Made by a program: the position numbers and the translations under genes. Below, in pieces: positions 63,756 through 64,000 of a stretch of 64,000 bases of DNA (positions are counted from its first letter, which is position 1; each line of letters starts with the position of its first letter). Source of the stretch: Actinomycetota bacterium (GTDB lineage Bacteria > Actinomycetota > Acidimicrobiia > Acidimicrobiales > Palsa-688); the NCBI GenBank assembly GCA_021323695.1, contig JAJPKN010000055.1:1-64000 (forward strand), read 5' to 3'. A model generated the notes under the pieces. The model was not told the DNA's origin. It searched no databases and was given only the letters and a program-made list of their open reading frames with translations.

Positions 63756-64000
63756 ATGCAACCCGCCCAGGACTCGAGGGCGGCGAGCGGGCCGGCCACG
63801 GGCGTGGCCCATGAAGCGCCCGCCGTGGTGGCAGTGGTCGTCGCCTCCGATCCCGGCGACTGGCTGGACGAGGCGCTGGGCTCGCTCGCCGCTCAGGACT
63901 ACCCCAACTTCTCCGTGCTGGTGGCCGACGTGGGCGTGGGCCATGGCCCAGCCGGGCCGGCCCTGGCCGAGCGGGTGGCGGCGGTGCTCCCCGAGGCCCA
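63756..64000 (+). CDS. Glycosyltransferase family 2, N-terminal part (cut by window end)
   Basis: The frame starts at ATG 63756 and is still open at base 64000. After a 24-residue tail it reads VVAVVVASDPGDWLDEALGS, then LAAQDYPNFSVLVADVG, the usual beginning of a family 2 glycosyltransferase, although the metal motif lies beyond the window. A TACGCT box ends 12 bases before the ATG. It probably belongs to the surface-glycan locus. Only 81 residues are visible, so the family call is moderate. Confidence 0.65.
   Translation, partial: MQPAQDSRAASGPATGVAHEAPAVVAVVVASDPGDWLDEALGSLAAQDYPNFSVLVADVGVGHGPAGPALAERVAAVLPEA

Overview
The window is chromosomal DNA from a high-GC actinobacterium. Evidence for this: most genes are roughly 70% GC-rich by eye; GTG and TTG starts are frequent; many starts have a TANNNT -10 box only 6-12 bases upstream and no Shine-Dalgarno sequence (leaderless style); coenzyme F420 genes (cofD, cofE) and ABC sugar transporters of actinobacterial type are present. 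Placement in Acidimicrobiia or a related class is inference. No rRNA, tRNA, CRISPR array or intact phage was found.

Left part (1-18.6 kb). A 5'-truncated group II intron reverse transcriptase with a recognisable domain V lies at the edge, followed by a chromate transporter. Then comes a long leftward rhamnose operon: rhaT-rhaP-rhaQ-rhaS (ABC importer), rhaI (isomerase), rhaD/rhaEW (rhamnulose-1-phosphate aldolase fused to a dehydrogenase), rhaB (kinase), lutA and a lutB-lutC fusion. Together these would carry L-rhamnose through L-lactaldehyde and L-lactate to pyruvate and DHAP. A divergent LacI-type regulator has an operator lying exactly in the 17-bp spacer of the rhaT promoter. Behind the regulator is a second class II aldolase.

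Middle-left (18.6-29.4 kb). Degraded transposase pieces and an 11-bp tandem repeat lead into an island of visibly lower GC. It holds a six-gene leftward operon: SsuB/TauB-like ATPase, permease, solute-binding protein, second permease, cyclase-family metal hydrolase, and a glutamine-amidotransferase-like protein without the usual nucleophile cysteine. Its substrate is unknown, and it is the best candidate for an undescribed system here. It is followed by an L-fucose module: fucI, a divergent LacI regulator with two operator-like sites, and fucU.

Centre (29.6-46.7 kb). A PfkB sugar kinase, a DrrA/NodI-type ABC exporter with two permeases, a class III nucleotide cyclase fused to a YHS-like zinc domain, an NlpC/P60 hydrolase and a nitroreductase. 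Next is a rhodanese-MoeB gene broken by a one-base frameshift, then an NrtR-type regulator and nadA-nadB-nadC for NAD synthesis, with a palindrome over the predicted nadA start of transcription. A biotin-dependent carboxylase alpha subunit and a divergent biotin ligase follow.

Right part (46.7-64 kb). A cell-surface sugar locus (rmlA, rmlB, rmlD, a rhamnosyltransferase-like GT2, a membrane-anchored protein, a GalE-like epimerase, rmlC, two GT4 glycosyltransferases, an Rmd-like reductase and a truncated GT2) is interrupted by a thiamine-precursor transporter thiZ/thiY/thiX with a TPP riboswitch, a fusion of a PfkB kinase to a GatZ/KbaZ-type domain, and the F420 genes cofE and cofD. Short in-frame tandem duplications recur in linkers and intergenic spacers across the window.
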